Below are positions 23,646-31,668 of a stretch of DNA of 32,312 nt, piece after piece. The position numbers and the translations under genes were made by a program. The first letter of the stretch is position 1, and every line of letters begins with the position of its first letter. The notes under the pieces are model-generated. The model was not told the DNA's origin, made no database searches, and was given only the letters and a program-made list of their open reading frames with translations. This DNA is from CAZJDV01 sp964544865 (GTDB lineage Bacteria; Chloroflexota; Dehalococcoidia; Lucifugimonadales; CAJWER01): NCBI GenBank assembly GCA_964544865.1, contig CAZJDV010000021.1, positions 1 through 32,312 of the forward strand. Direction: 5' to 3'.

Positions 23646-25664
23646 TCACGCGTTGTCGGCGCGCCGGTCGTCCTTTCGGCCGAGGGACAGGGCAAGGTCT
23701 GCGAAGAAATCGAGGGCGCCGGAGCTGCTCATTGAATCTCTACTGATCGTGTCCTCGACGGGCGCTCCCGCCAGAACCTTCTTGACCGGGAGCTCCATCT
23801 TCTTGCCGTTGAGGGTTTTCGGGACCTCTTCAATGGCGTACATCTCATCGGCGACGTGGCGCGGCGAAAGCTCGGCGCGCAGCCTGCTTCTGACACGGTC
23901 GCGCAGCGCGCCGTCCAGCTTCACCCCCTCCCTCAGCACGAGGAATAACAGCAGCCGGCCATCCTCGCCGACCTGCCCTGTATCCACCACCAGGCTGTCC
24001 AGTACCTCGTCCATGTCCTCCACCACGCGGTAGAACTCGCTGGTGCCCATCCGCACGCCGGTCCTGTTCAGGGTAGCGTCCGAGCGTCCGTATACAACGC
24101 ACGTACCGCGACCGGTTATCTTGATCCAGTCCCCGTGGCGCCACACGCCCCGGTACGACTCGAAATAGCTCTCCATGTAACGGCGGTCCCTCTCGTCGTT
24201 CCAGAAGTAGATCGGCATCGAGGGCGCGGGCTCGGTGATGACGAGCTCGCCCACCTGCCCGACCACGGGCCGGCCATCGGGACCGTAGGCCTCAACCCGC
24301 ATGCCGAGACACAGGCACTGGATCTCGCCGGCATGTACCGGCAGCAGGGGGCATGAGCCGAGAAAGCCGGTGCACATGTCCGTGCCCCCGCTGAAGGAGG
24401 CCAGCAGCAGATCGGTGCTCACGTGCTCGTAGACCCACCGAAATCCCTCAGGCGGCAGTGGCGCACCCGTGGAGCCGAGACCCCTCAGCGCGGAAAGATC
24501 GAGATCGTCCGACGGCCTGATGCCGGACTTCATGCATGCCTGTAAGAATGGAGCGCTGGCGCCGAAATAGCTCAAGTCAGCCTCCCGGGCGAACCTCCAT
24601 AGCTCACCCAGGTCCGGATGGCCGGGGTCGCCATCGTATAGCACTACGGTGGCGCCGAGCAGCAACCCACCGACGACGAGGTTCCACATCATCCAGCCCG
24701 TCGTCGTGAACCAGAAAAAACGGTCGTCCGGAGTCAGGTCGAGGTGCAGGGAAAGCACCTTGAGGTGCTCGAGGAGGATCCCGCCATGGCCGTGGACGAT
24801 GGGCTTTGGCAGGCCAGTGGTACCCGACGAGTAGAGCACCCAGAGCGGGTGGTCAAAGGGCACGGGCTCGAATACCATGCCGTCGCCACCGCCGTGGAGA
24901 TCATCCCATGACATGGTGTCCCGCAGGCCATCCAAGTCGGGCGTGCCTGATAGATAGGAAGCCACCACGGTGTGCTTCAGCGTAGGAAGCTGTTCTTGCA
25001 CGTCGGCTAGGGCCTCGAACAGGGAGAAATCGCGGCCTCGATACCTGTAGCCGTCAACCGCCAGTAGCACCTTTGGGCCTATCTGCCGAAAGCGCTCGAC
25101 GACGCTCCGCGCGCCGAACTCGGGCGAGCACGCCGACCATACGGCGCCGATGCTCGCGGTGGCCAGAAAGGCCACTACGGCCTCAGGGATATTGGGCATG
25201 AGGGCGGCGACGCGATCGCCCTTCCCGACTCCGAGCCGCCGCAGACCCACAGCCACAGACGCCACCTCGCTGTTGAGTTGCCGATATGTCAGCGTCTTGA
25301 GAGGGCGGATCTCCGACTTGGACAGCAGCGCGGGGTGATCGTCGTCGCGGGCCAGAGCACGCTCGGCGTAGTTGAGCTCGGCCCCCGCAAACCAGCGGGC
25401 TCCCGGCATGCGCCGATGTGCCAATACTTGGGAGTAGGGCCCGGCCGACTTCACCTGGAAGTAGTCCCAGATGGATGCCCAGAATCCTTCCAGGTCGCCT
25501 ACCGACCACCGCCATAGGTGCTGGTAACCGTCGAATTTGAGGCCCTTTTCCCGATCCAGCCACCGCATGAAACGGGCCATGTTAGAGCGGTACTTCGCGT
25601 CTTCGGTCGGCTCCCACAGCAGCGTCCCTTCGTCGACCTGCTTCGGCAGTGGGACTCGTGGCAT
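23646..25664 (-). CDS. Acetoacetyl-CoA synthetase-type acyl-CoA ligase
   Basis: The 672-residue adenylate-forming enzyme has the length and order of acetoacetate-CoA ligase: the N-terminal FMRWLDREKGLKFDGYQHLW region, GARWFAGAELNYAE, the P-loop YSSGTTGLPKP (278-288), TTTGWMMWN, GSTGAPLPPEGF, and the C-terminal catalytic lysine in LNGKKMELPVKK near 620. It activates a carboxylic acid with ATP and loads it onto CoA. Acetoacetate is the family substrate, but neighbouring genes leave open another short acid. AAAGGAG precedes ATG 25664. It probably leads an operon with the ThDP enzyme. Confidence 0.9.
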   Translation of the reverse strand: MPRVPLPKQVDEGTLLWEPTEDAKYRSNMARFMRWLDREKGLKFDGYQHLWRWSVGDLEGFWASIWDYFQVKSAGPYSQVLAHRRMPGARWFAGAELNYAERALARDDDHPALLSKSEIRPLKTLTYRQLNSEVASVAVGLRRLGVGKGDRVAALMPNIPEAVVAFLATASIGAVWSACSPEFGARSVVERFRQIGPKVLLAVDGYRYRGRDFSLFEALADVQEQLPTLKHTVVASYLSGTPDLDGLRDTMSWDDLHGGGDGMVFEPVPFDHPLWVLYSSGTTGLPKPIVHGHGGILLEHLKVLSLHLDLTPDDRFFWFTTTGWMMWNLVVGGLLLGATVVLYDGDPGHPDLGELWRFAREADLSYFGASAPFLQACMKSGIRPSDDLDLSALRGLGSTGAPLPPEGFRWVYEHVSTDLLLASFSGGTDMCTGFLGSCPLLPVHAGEIQCLCLGMRVEAYGPDGRPVVGQVGELVITEPAPSMPIYFWNDERDRRYMESYFESYRGVWRHGDWIKITGRGTCVVYGRSDATLNRTGVRMGTSEFYRVVEDMDEVLDSLVVDTGQVGEDGRLLLFLVLREGVKLDGALRDRVRSRLRAELSPRHVADEMYAIEEVPKTLNGKKMELPVKKVLAGAPVEDTISRDSMSSSGALDFFADLALSLGRKDDRRADNA

Positions 25665-25771
25665 GGTCCAGGTCTCCTTTTACAGCCTTCCTTGGCAGAG
25701 CTCGCCATACGGGAGAGGTATGCCAGGCATGTGCGAGTGCCAGGCGGAGGATGACAGGCTGCTGGATCGCG

Positions 25772-26252
25772 TCAGGCCAGTTGGAGCTTGTAGCCGTAGC
25801 CGCGTACATTGATGATGTATTGCGGCTTGGAAGGCTCGATCTCCTGGTCCCCTACCTCTCCCCCCGTGCGCTCCGGCCATCCAGCGACGGCGATCTCCTC
25901 GTGGGCAACAGCCGGGGTCGCGTGGTGCGAGATCGTGACGCTCCGCAGCTGAAAGCGCAGGACCACCTGCCCTCTGCCAGCCCGGTGCGGTCGCCGCTTA
26001 CTAGCAACCGGCCGCCCGACGCTACCCGCGCGCCATTCACCAACGTGCCGTTCTTGCTGTCCAGGTCCCGGATCCTGTGGCCATCGGCCTCCTCGACGAT
26101 CTGTGCGTGCATGCGAGAGACATATGAGTTGTCGATGAACACGTCCACGCTGGAGGACGCCCCCAGCAGACAGACCTGCCGCTCCAGGGGGAAGACGCGC
26201 AGGTCCGGGATCCTTTCTCCACCACGAGCAGTGCGGACGGCTCCTCCGGCAT
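25772..26252 (-). pseudogene. Decayed FHA-winged-helix regulator (two frameshifts, internal deletions)
   Basis: Three reading frames together spell one protein. ATG 26252, behind GGAGGG, starts MPEEPSALLVVEKGS. After a frameshift near 26210 comes a full FHA domain (ASSSVDVFIDNSYVSRMHAQ, then IRDLDSKNGTLVNGARV). After a second frameshift near 25975 comes VVLRFQL and the remains of an OmpR-type winged helix: GWPERTGGEVGDQEIE directly followed by SKPQYIINVRGYGYKLQL. Most of the winged-helix core, including the recognition helix, is missing. FHA-winged-helix proteins are thought to link phosphothreonine signalling to transcription. This copy cannot encode a working regulator. Its promoter and an upstream repeat array are still recognisable. 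Confidence 0.82.
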
Positions 26253-26340
26253 CTCTCGCCCTCCAAGAAACGTGCGGCCGTCTGTCTCCTGCGGATAGCG
26301 GCCAAGCGGCGCATTCTGATAACGACCGAAGACAAGGCGA

Positions 26341-26369
26341 ATTGTATCCGCGATATGCGTGCGAGGCAA
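26341..26369 (-). promoter_or_regulatory. Sigma70-type promoter of the decayed FHA regulator
   Basis: On the minus strand TTGCCT (26369-26364) and TACAAT (26346-26341) are 17 bases apart. This predicts a start near 26334 and an 80-base leader before ATG 26252. Confidence 0.6.
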
Positions 26370-26398
26370 GCATTACCCCCACGGCCTGTATCCGGAGA

Positions 26399-26438
26399 AC
26401 GTCAGGCACCTGTCAGGTTCCTGAGAGGTGGGCGTCAG
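26399..26438. promoter_or_regulatory. Four 11-bp-phased direct repeats, PhoB-box-like operator
   Basis: The heptamers ACGTCAG (26399), CTGTCAG (26410), CTGAGAG (26421) and GCGTCAG (26432) recur every 11 bases with 4-base spacers. This is the geometry bound by OmpR/PhoB-type winged-helix proteins. The array lies 30 bases upstream of the FHA-regulator promoter on one side. On the other it lies about 20 bases before a possible -10 (TAGACT, 26460-26465) pointing towards the zinc-ribbon gene. The rest of 26253-26599 shows no gene. Confidence 0.6.
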
Positions 26439-26599
26439 GCTGCCGGGATCAAGGGGCCTTAGACTGGTGTTAGTGAAGACGCAGCGAAACCGGGCCTAGC
26501 CTCGATGCCGAGCGAGGCAACAACGCTGCAAGGTCGGCTCACTGCGCAAGAATCCACGGTATCCGCCGAGCCACTCTGGGGACAACGAGGCCACTCAAA

Positions 26600-26806
26600 A
26601 TGATAGATTTTCGAGGATGCCCGAGATGCGGCGGGGACGTGTTTGAGCGCTTTCCCTCAGAAAGCGACAGGCTCTTTTGCATCAACTGCGGCTGGAGACA
26701 GGCGGAGATACCTGAAGACGTCAGATCTCAGGTCGACGCGCATCTGGGCAGAAGACACATCGAAGACGCCTACAAACGCGGACGGCCTTGCAAGGAAGCG
26801 CGATAA
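26600..26806 (+). CDS. Small zinc-ribbon protein
   Basis: The 68-residue protein has two CxxC pairs, CPRC near residues 7-10 and CINC near 27-30, which make a compact zinc ribbon, followed by a charged helix. It resembles the small zinc-ribbon proteins scattered in environmental genomes and has no known function. It could bind nucleic acid or a protein partner. The start ATG 26600 has a weak CGAGG about 10 bases upstream. It is convergent with the arabinofuranosidase gene and lies downstream of the 11-bp repeat array, so it may have been part of the lost regulator's control. Confidence 0.6.
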   Translation: MIDFRGCPRCGGDVFERFPSESDRLFCINCGWRQAEIPEDVRSQVDAHLGRRHIEDAYKRGRPCKEAR

Positions 26807-26879
26807 CAAGAACATTGTCTTACACGTCCGGGCCCCGGGGCGTCCGCGTCAGATGGCCAGGCGGCCAGCCAGGCGTGGC

Positions 26880-28373
26880 TCAGCGACGCTCCACTACGAC
26901 GCGAAGAACCGTCAGCCCCAGCGACGGCGCGACCAGCCGTACGCTCCCATCGATGACCGTGGCGGCGCCCGCGATCGGTCTTACCACATCGGGCCGCTCC
27001 CAGGTGTTGCGGGCCTTCGGACCATCGCCCGTGAGCACGTCGACGCCCAGGACACGATCGATAGCCGCGTCCGCGAATCGCAGGTCGATCTCCACGTCAT
27101 CCGTCAGAGAGCGGTTGACGATGAACACGCCGGCCTGGCCGGACTCGCCGTCGTGGCTCGCAGACACGTCGAGGACCGGGACCTCGCCCCTTGCCCCTGC
27201 AACGTATGACGGAGCCTCGACCACGGGCAGGAGGGACCGGCCAACCGCGTGCTCCGAGAAGAGGCGGAAGGGGTGGTACGTGCTCTGGATGAGCAGTCCG
27301 GCCGGCCTCGTCAGAATTGGTGCTATGACATTCACGATCTGGGCGATGCAGGCGATCTTGACCAGGTCGGCCTGGCGTACGAAAGCGCTCAGATACTGCG
27401 CGCACACGAGGGCGTCCTCCAGGTTATAGACCTCCTCCAGAAGGTGCGGGGCAACTCCCCAGGCCCCGTCTCTCTCCATGTTCTTGTACCATACGTTCCA
27501 CTCGTCGAAGGCCACGAAGACGCGCTTATCGCTTCTCTTGACGCCCCGGACGTAGGCCAGAAGGCCGGCGTAGTCTTCCAGGATGCGGTCGATCTCCACA
27601 CCCTCCGCCAGGAACCAGGCACTGTCCCCGTCGAGGTTGCGGCTGTAGCGGTGGGCGGAGATGTAGTCCACGTCGTCCCAGCAGTACTCCAGGACGGTCC
27701 GGTCCCACTCGAGGTAGGTGCCCATCTGCCTGCCGGAGGAGCCGGCCAGCACCAGCTCGATGGACGGGTCGAGCCCGCGCATGAGCCGGGCCGTTTGCTG
27801 GGCGCCCGCCGCGTACTGGGCCGCCGGGACGTGTCCCGCCTGCCATGGCCCGTCCATCTCGTTGCCCAGGCACCAGAGCTTCACCGCGTGGGGCTCGGAG
27901 GCGCCGTTCTCGCGGCGCATGTCCGACCAGTAGGTCCCGCTGGCCAGGTTGCAGTACTCGACCAGGTCCAACGCCTCCCTCGGCCCGAGGGTGCCCTGAT
28001 TGACGGCGACCATCGGCTCCGTACCCAGCTTCCGGCACCACAGGATGAACTCGTCGATCCCGAACGTGTTGGGCTCGGTGCTCTTCCAGGCGAAGTCGGG
28101 TCGCGACGGCCTGCCGGATAGCGGACCTACGCCGTCCCGCCAGTCGTAGTTGCTTACGAAGTTGCCGCCGGGATAGCGGATGCACGGCATCCGCAGCCGT
28201 CGAAGGGCGTCTAGGACATCGGCGCGAAAGCCGTTGGAGTCGCTCAAGGGATTGCCGGGGTCGTAAACGCCCTCGTACACACATCTGCCGAGATGCTCAA
28301 GAAACCCGCCGAAGATTCGCCGGTCGATCTCGCCGGCGTGGCGGTCTGTATCCAGCCGGATCGTCGCCCTCAT
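26880..28373 (-). CDS. GH51 alpha-L-arabinofuranosidase
   Basis: The 497-residue glycoside hydrolase has the GH51 order: IFGGFLEHLGRCVYEGVYD at the N-terminus, RYPGGNFVSNYDWRDGVGP near 66-84, the acid/base Glu172 in LGNEMDG, the nucleophile Glu291 in AFDEWNVW, and a C-terminal beta-sandwich. It should release terminal arabinofuranose from plant or microbial polysaccharides or glycosides. No signal peptide is visible, so it probably acts in the cytoplasm on imported oligosaccharides. GAGGAGG lies 4 bases before ATG 28373. A perfect palindrome 35 bases upstream may be its operator. Confidence 0.93.
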   Translation of the reverse strand: MRATIRLDTDRHAGEIDRRIFGGFLEHLGRCVYEGVYDPGNPLSDSNGFRADVLDALRRLRMPCIRYPGGNFVSNYDWRDGVGPLSGRPSRPDFAWKSTEPNTFGIDEFILWCRKLGTEPMVAVNQGTLGPREALDLVEYCNLASGTYWSDMRRENGASEPHAVKLWCLGNEMDGPWQAGHVPAAQYAAGAQQTARLMRGLDPSIELVLAGSSGRQMGTYLEWDRTVLEYCWDDVDYISAHRYSRNLDGDSAWFLAEGVEIDRILEDYAGLLAYVRGVKRSDKRVFVAFDEWNVWYKNMERDGAWGVAPHLLEEVYNLEDALVCAQYLSAFVRQADLVKIACIAQIVNVIAPILTRPAGLLIQSTYHPFRLFSEHAVGRSLLPVVEAPSYVAGARGEVPVLDVSASHDGESGQAGVFIVNRSLTDDVEIDLRFADAAIDRVLGVDVLTGDGPKARNTWERPDVVRPIAGAATVIDGSVRLVAPSLGLTVLRVVVERR

Positions 28374-28408
28374 GGGACCTCCTCTCGGTCAATAACTAAC
28401 CATCGGGA

Positions 28409-28424
28409 GCGATTTCCAAATCGC
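28409..28424. promoter_or_regulatory. 16-bp perfect palindrome upstream of the arabinofuranosidase gene
   Basis: GCGATTT-CC-AAATCGC is a perfect inverted repeat in the 233-bp divergent region between the GH51 gene and the ATP-NAD-kinase-like gene, 35 bases before the GH51 start. Its position fits an operator for a sugar-responsive repressor. No regulator gene is nearby. Confidence 0.45.
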
Positions 28425-28523
28425 CACGAGCAGAGCATACTACTAATTAGGGCGCCCCGGGTTGGGGCGGCCACGTCAGCCGGTACTCCGGCGCTCGCCG
28501 GGCTCCGACCCCCGCACGACCGA

Positions 28524-28551
28524 TTGACTCAGCGTGGCGTGGTGGTACACT
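28524..28551 (+). promoter_or_regulatory. Sigma70-type promoter for the ATP-NAD-kinase-like gene
   Basis: TTGACT (28524-28529) and TACACT (28546-28551) have a 16-base spacer. Transcription should begin near 28558, which rules out the GTG at 28553 as a start and supports GTG 28607. Confidence 0.6.
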
Positions 28552-28606
28552 CGTGCCATGCAGTCCGATCCTCCATTACCTCGGGCCGCGCTCACGGCGG
28601 TACAGC

Positions 28607-29719
28607 GTGAAGAAGCTTGGTCTCATAATCAATCCAGTTGCGGGCATCGGCGGCAGGGTCGGGCTCAAGGGTAGCGACGGCCCCGATGTACAGCGGCGGG
28701 CAAGGGAGCTTGGCGCGTTGCCCGAGTCGCCCCGCAGGGCGGTGGACGCCCTCAAGTCCCTCACCGCGTTGAAGGACCGCATCGAGGTCGTCACCTATCC
28801 CCGCGAGATGGGCGAGGACGCGGCGAGGGAGTGCGGTTTCACCCCATCCGTCGCAGGCTCGATAGCGAGCGGCTCGACCACGCCGGACGATACCCGGCGG
28901 GCCGCGCGGGAAATGGGAGAGATGGGCGTCGACCTGGTCCTCTTCAGCGGCGGGGACGGCACCGCCAGGGACATCCTCGACGCTGTGGGCCGAAGGATCA
29001 CAGTCCTGGGTATTCCTGCCGGCGTGAAGGTCCACTCCGCCGTATACGCCGTTACACCGCGCAGCGCCGGCATGGTGGCGCGAATGTACCTGGAGGGTAG
29101 GCTCGACGGCGTGCACGACGCGGAGGTGATGGACATCGACGAGGACGCCTTTCGACAGGGCGGCGCCGCCAGGCTCTACGGCTACCTCCAGGTACCGGAG
29201 GAGCGCAGCCACGTCCAGAGCGCCAAGTCCTCGGGCCAGCAGGGCAAGAGCGAGTCGCTCAAGGCGATCGCGGCGGGCTTCGCCGCGGAGATGGACGAGG
29301 ACACCCTGTACGTCATGGGACCCGGCTCTACCGTCGCGGCCATTATGAGCGAGCTTGGCCTGAATAACACGCTGCTGGGCGTGGACGCGGTCCTGAACAG
29401 GGCCGTCCTAGCCGGCGACGCGAACGAGCGCGACCTACTGGCGCTGATCCCCAACCAGCAGGTGAAGATAGTCGTAACAGTCATCGGCGGCCAGGGCTAC
29501 GTCCTGGGCCGTGGAAATCAGCAGATCAGCGCCAGCGTGGTTCGCGGGGTCGGCAAGGACAACATCATCATCGTGGCGGCCAGGGAAAAGCTGGCCGCCC
29601 TTCGCGGAAGGCCGCTGCTGGTCGACACCGGAGCCGAGGACCTGGACCGGTCCCTCGCCGGCTACTGGAAGGTCATGACGGGCTACAGAGAGTATGCCAT
29701 GTACAGGGTGGGCGTGTAG
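28607..29719 (+). CDS. ATP-NAD kinase-like protein (COG3199)
   Basis: The 370-residue protein starts KKLGLIINPVAGIGG, the typical N-terminus of COG3199 proteins, and has the nucleotide-binding GGDGT at residues 115-119, as in NAD kinases and diacylglycerol-kinase-like proteins. GPGSTVAAIMSELGLNNTLLGVDAV follows the DxxYVM strand. Family members are annotated as predicted polyphosphate/ATP-NAD kinases. The true substrate is uncertain. Start codon GTG 28607 fits both the conserved N-terminus and the mapped promoter. The ribosome binding site is poor. Confidence 0.82.
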   Translation: MKKLGLIINPVAGIGGRVGLKGSDGPDVQRRARELGALPESPRRAVDALKSLTALKDRIEVVTYPREMGEDAARECGFTPSVAGSIASGSTTPDDTRRAAREMGEMGVDLVLFSGGDGTARDILDAVGRRITVLGIPAGVKVHSAVYAVTPRSAGMVARMYLEGRLDGVHDAEVMDIDEDAFRQGGAARLYGYLQVPEERSHVQSAKSSGQQGKSESLKAIAAGFAAEMDEDTLYVMGPGSTVAAIMSELGLNNTLLGVDAVLNRAVLAGDANERDLLALIPNQQVKIVVTVIGGQGYVLGRGNQQISASVVRGVGKDNIIIVAAREKLAALRGRPLLVDTGAEDLDRSLAGYWKVMTGYREYAMYRVGV

Positions 29720-29731
29720 TGCTCCGGCGGT

Positions 29732-29748
29732 CCGGTCGTGTAGACCGG
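29732..29748. terminator. Hairpin between convergent genes
   Basis: CCGGTC and GACCGG form a perfect 6-bp stem with a GTGTA loop, 12 bases after the kinase-like stop and just beyond the end of the SnoaL-like gene on the other strand. There is no U-run, so it is a weak candidate. Confidence 0.3.
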
Positions 29749-29751
29749 TGT

Positions 29752-30212
29752 TCACAACCGGTTCAGACAAGACCCCGTCAGCATAAGACCGGCCCTATTG
29801 TTCCGGCGGGGAATGACACCGAGCTGCATCAACATTCCCATGACGTCGAGTTTGCCCCAGGTATCCGCCAGTTTATCGCCGGCGACGCGGTGGACAGCCA
29901 TTGCTTGCACCTCGATCTTCTTGCCGGTGGCCGGTATTCCCATAAGATCCCCCCCGTGGGTAGCCTTGAAGGTATAGCGACCACCTTGTCGTCCGCGGCG
30001 ATTAGTTCCTCGATGTTCATCTGCCCGTCGGGGAAGGCGCCAAGAACCATACCTACGAGTCCTTTCCATCCCTCGAAGTCGGGCGTCATGCCCGGCGGAA
30101 CGTGGTGCGCCTTCGCGTCACGGGATACAAGCTCATCGAACGCAGCCATATTCCCCGAGCTGACCATCTCTTCCGCCAATCTGCGCACTATGGCCTTGTT
30201 TTCTTCTGACAT
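29752..30212 (-). pseudogene. SnoaL-like/ester cyclase family gene with a frameshift
   Basis: The first frame starts at ATG 30212, with AAAGGAG at ideal spacing, and reads MSEENKAIVRRLAEEMVSSG through FPDGQMNIEELIAADDKVVA. The second half is in another frame: YTFKATHGGDLMGIPATGKK, then MAVHRVAGDKLADTWGKLDV. Together they make the usual SnoaL-type polyketide-cyclase-like fold of about 140-150 residues. A loss of one or four bases at GTCGCTATACC near 29975-29985 explains the break. The first frame alone would end in an unrelated tail. The lesion is not in a homopolymer. The function of the ancestor is unknown. Confidence 0.75.
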
Positions 30213-30254
30213 GGAGTCTCCTTTCACGTAGAGTATGTCGGGTGGGACGAGATT

Positions 30255-30284
30255 ATCGTATGGCTCGGCGAAGCCCACAGGCAA
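30255..30284 (-). promoter_or_regulatory. Promoter of the SnoaL-like gene
   Basis: On the minus strand TTGCCT (30284-30279) and TACGAT (30260-30255) are 18 bases apart, about 45 bases before the start codon. Confidence 0.4.
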
Positions 30285-30328
30285 CTTGCGAACTTGCCCT
30301 GTGGTGCAATGGCGCAGGCCTAGAGGGC

Positions 30329-30357
30329 TTGAAACAGCCCCTCGGCGCACGTATGCT
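30329..30357 (+). promoter_or_regulatory. Sigma70-type promoter of the SDR gene
   Basis: TTGAAA (30329-30334) and TATGCT (30352-30357) have a 17-base spacer. The predicted start near 30363 supports ATG 30390 over ATG 30363 as initiator. Confidence 0.6.
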
Positions 30358-30389
30358 AGCCGATGCGGAGAATCATTGAGGGGGAAGCC

Positions 30390-31205
30390 ATGGGGACGTT
30401 CGACGGCAAGGTGGTGATCGTTACCGGCGGCTCATACGGAATCGGCAGGGACACGGCATACGAGTTCGCCAGGGAGGGCGCCCGGGTCGTTGTCGCCGAT
30501 GTCGACGCGGTCGCCGGGAGGGCGGTCGAGGCCCGGCTCAAGGAGCTGGGTCCCGACGGGCTGCTCGTCGAGGCCGACGTCTCAAAGGCCGAGGCTTGCC
30601 GTCGCGTCGTATCGGAGACCTTGGCCGCATTTGGGGCCGTGGACGTTCTCTTCAACAACGTCGGCATCCAGTCGCCCGACTCCTATTTCAACGTAGAGGA
30701 CACGCCGGAGGAGACCTGGGACTGGATACTGGATGTGAACCTGAAAAGCTACTACCTGATGTCGAAATACGCCATCCCCGAGATGCGCAATCGGGGCGGC
30801 GGCGCCATCGTCAACACCGCCAGCGTCCAGGGATTGCAGTCCCAAAAGCTGGTCCCCGCCTACGCCGCCAGCAAGGGCGGCATCCTGTCGCTTACGCGCC
30901 AGATGTCTCTGGACTACGCATCGGAGAACATCCGCGTCCTCGCTGTCTGTCCCGGCGCCATCGACACGAAGATGCTGAGGACCTCGGCGGAAACGACGGA
31001 GGGAGACCCCGACGAGCTCATCGCCGAGTGGGGCAAGGGCCACCCCATTGGACGCATCGGCACCGGGCAGGACATCGCAAACGTCGTGCTTTTCCTGGCA
31101 AGCGACAAGGCCAGCTTCATGACTGGCGAGCACGTGAACGTCGACGGCGGCTACATGGCCCTGGGCGCATGGGGCGCCGCCGGCACGCCGAATCAGGAGA
31201 GCTAG
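30390..31205 (+). CDS. SDR-family NAD(P)-dependent oxidoreductase
   Basis: The 271-residue classical short-chain dehydrogenase has TGGSYGIG cofactor motif (12-19), an NNVG segment (89-92), and catalytic Ser145, Tyr158 and Lys162 (YAASK). An Asp after the second strand (VADVD) favours NAD. The C-terminal DGGYMALG is typical of the FabG-like group. GAGGGGGAA precedes ATG 30390; the earlier in-frame ATG at 30363 lacks a site. A VOC protein gene starts 55 bases downstream, and another SDR gene follows. The substrate is unknown. Confidence 0.9.
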   Translation: MGTFDGKVVIVTGGSYGIGRDTAYEFAREGARVVVADVDAVAGRAVEARLKELGPDGLLVEADVSKAEACRRVVSETLAAFGAVDVLFNNVGIQSPDSYFNVEDTPEETWDWILDVNLKSYYLMSKYAIPEMRNRGGGAIVNTASVQGLQSQKLVPAYAASKGGILSLTRQMSLDYASENIRVLAVCPGAIDTKMLRTSAETTEGDPDELIAEWGKGHPIGRIGTGQDIANVVLFLASDKASFMTGEHVNVDGGYMALGAWGAAGTPNQES

Positions 31206-31260
31206 CCGGTTGCGAGGGCACGGGCGACGTGTTGGATGATGCAGATCATGGAGGAGGGAC

Positions 31261-31668
31261 ATGCTCATCAACCTGGCGAGCGTCGCGGTCGTTGCGAAGG
31301 ACTACGATGAGGCTATCAAGTGGTTCACGGAGGTGCTTGATCTGGAGCTCCGCATGGACGGCTCTATGGGAGGCGACCACCGGTTCATCACAGTGGGCGT
31401 CCGAGACCAGGAAGACATCTCCATCGTGCCCCATAAACCGCATGACGGGGCTACTGATAGCCAGAGTAGTATTCACGGCCTTCTTTTCCATACCGACGAC
31501 TGCCGCCAGGAGGTCGATAGGCTCCGTAAACATGGGGTGAAGATTGCGATGGAGCCGGAGGTCCAGCCCTGGGGCGTCCAGGTGGTCTTCGAGGACCTGT
31601 ACGGGAACACTCATGTCCTGGTCGAACCGAGCCCGATGGCATTTCAGCGTGGATCCGTGGAGGTCTGA
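31261..31668 (+). CDS. VOC-family (glyoxalase/bleomycin-resistance-like) protein
   Basis: The 135-residue protein has the paired beta-alpha-beta-beta-beta modules of the vicinal oxygen chelate fold: the first begins VAVVAKDYDEAIKWFTEVL, the second has GLLFHTDDCRQEVDRLRKHG and ends FEDLYGNTHVLVEP. VOC proteins include glyoxalases, epimerases, dioxygenases and drug-binding proteins. The terminal Glu and the His of the second module could bind metal, but the activity cannot be assigned. GAGGAGG precedes ATG 31261. It probably shares the SDR promoter. Confidence 0.82.
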   Translation: MLINLASVAVVAKDYDEAIKWFTEVLDLELRMDGSMGGDHRFITVGVRDQEDISIVPHKPHDGATDSQSSIHGLLFHTDDCRQEVDRLRKHGVKIAMEPEVQPWGVQVVFEDLYGNTHVLVEPSPMAFQRGSVEV

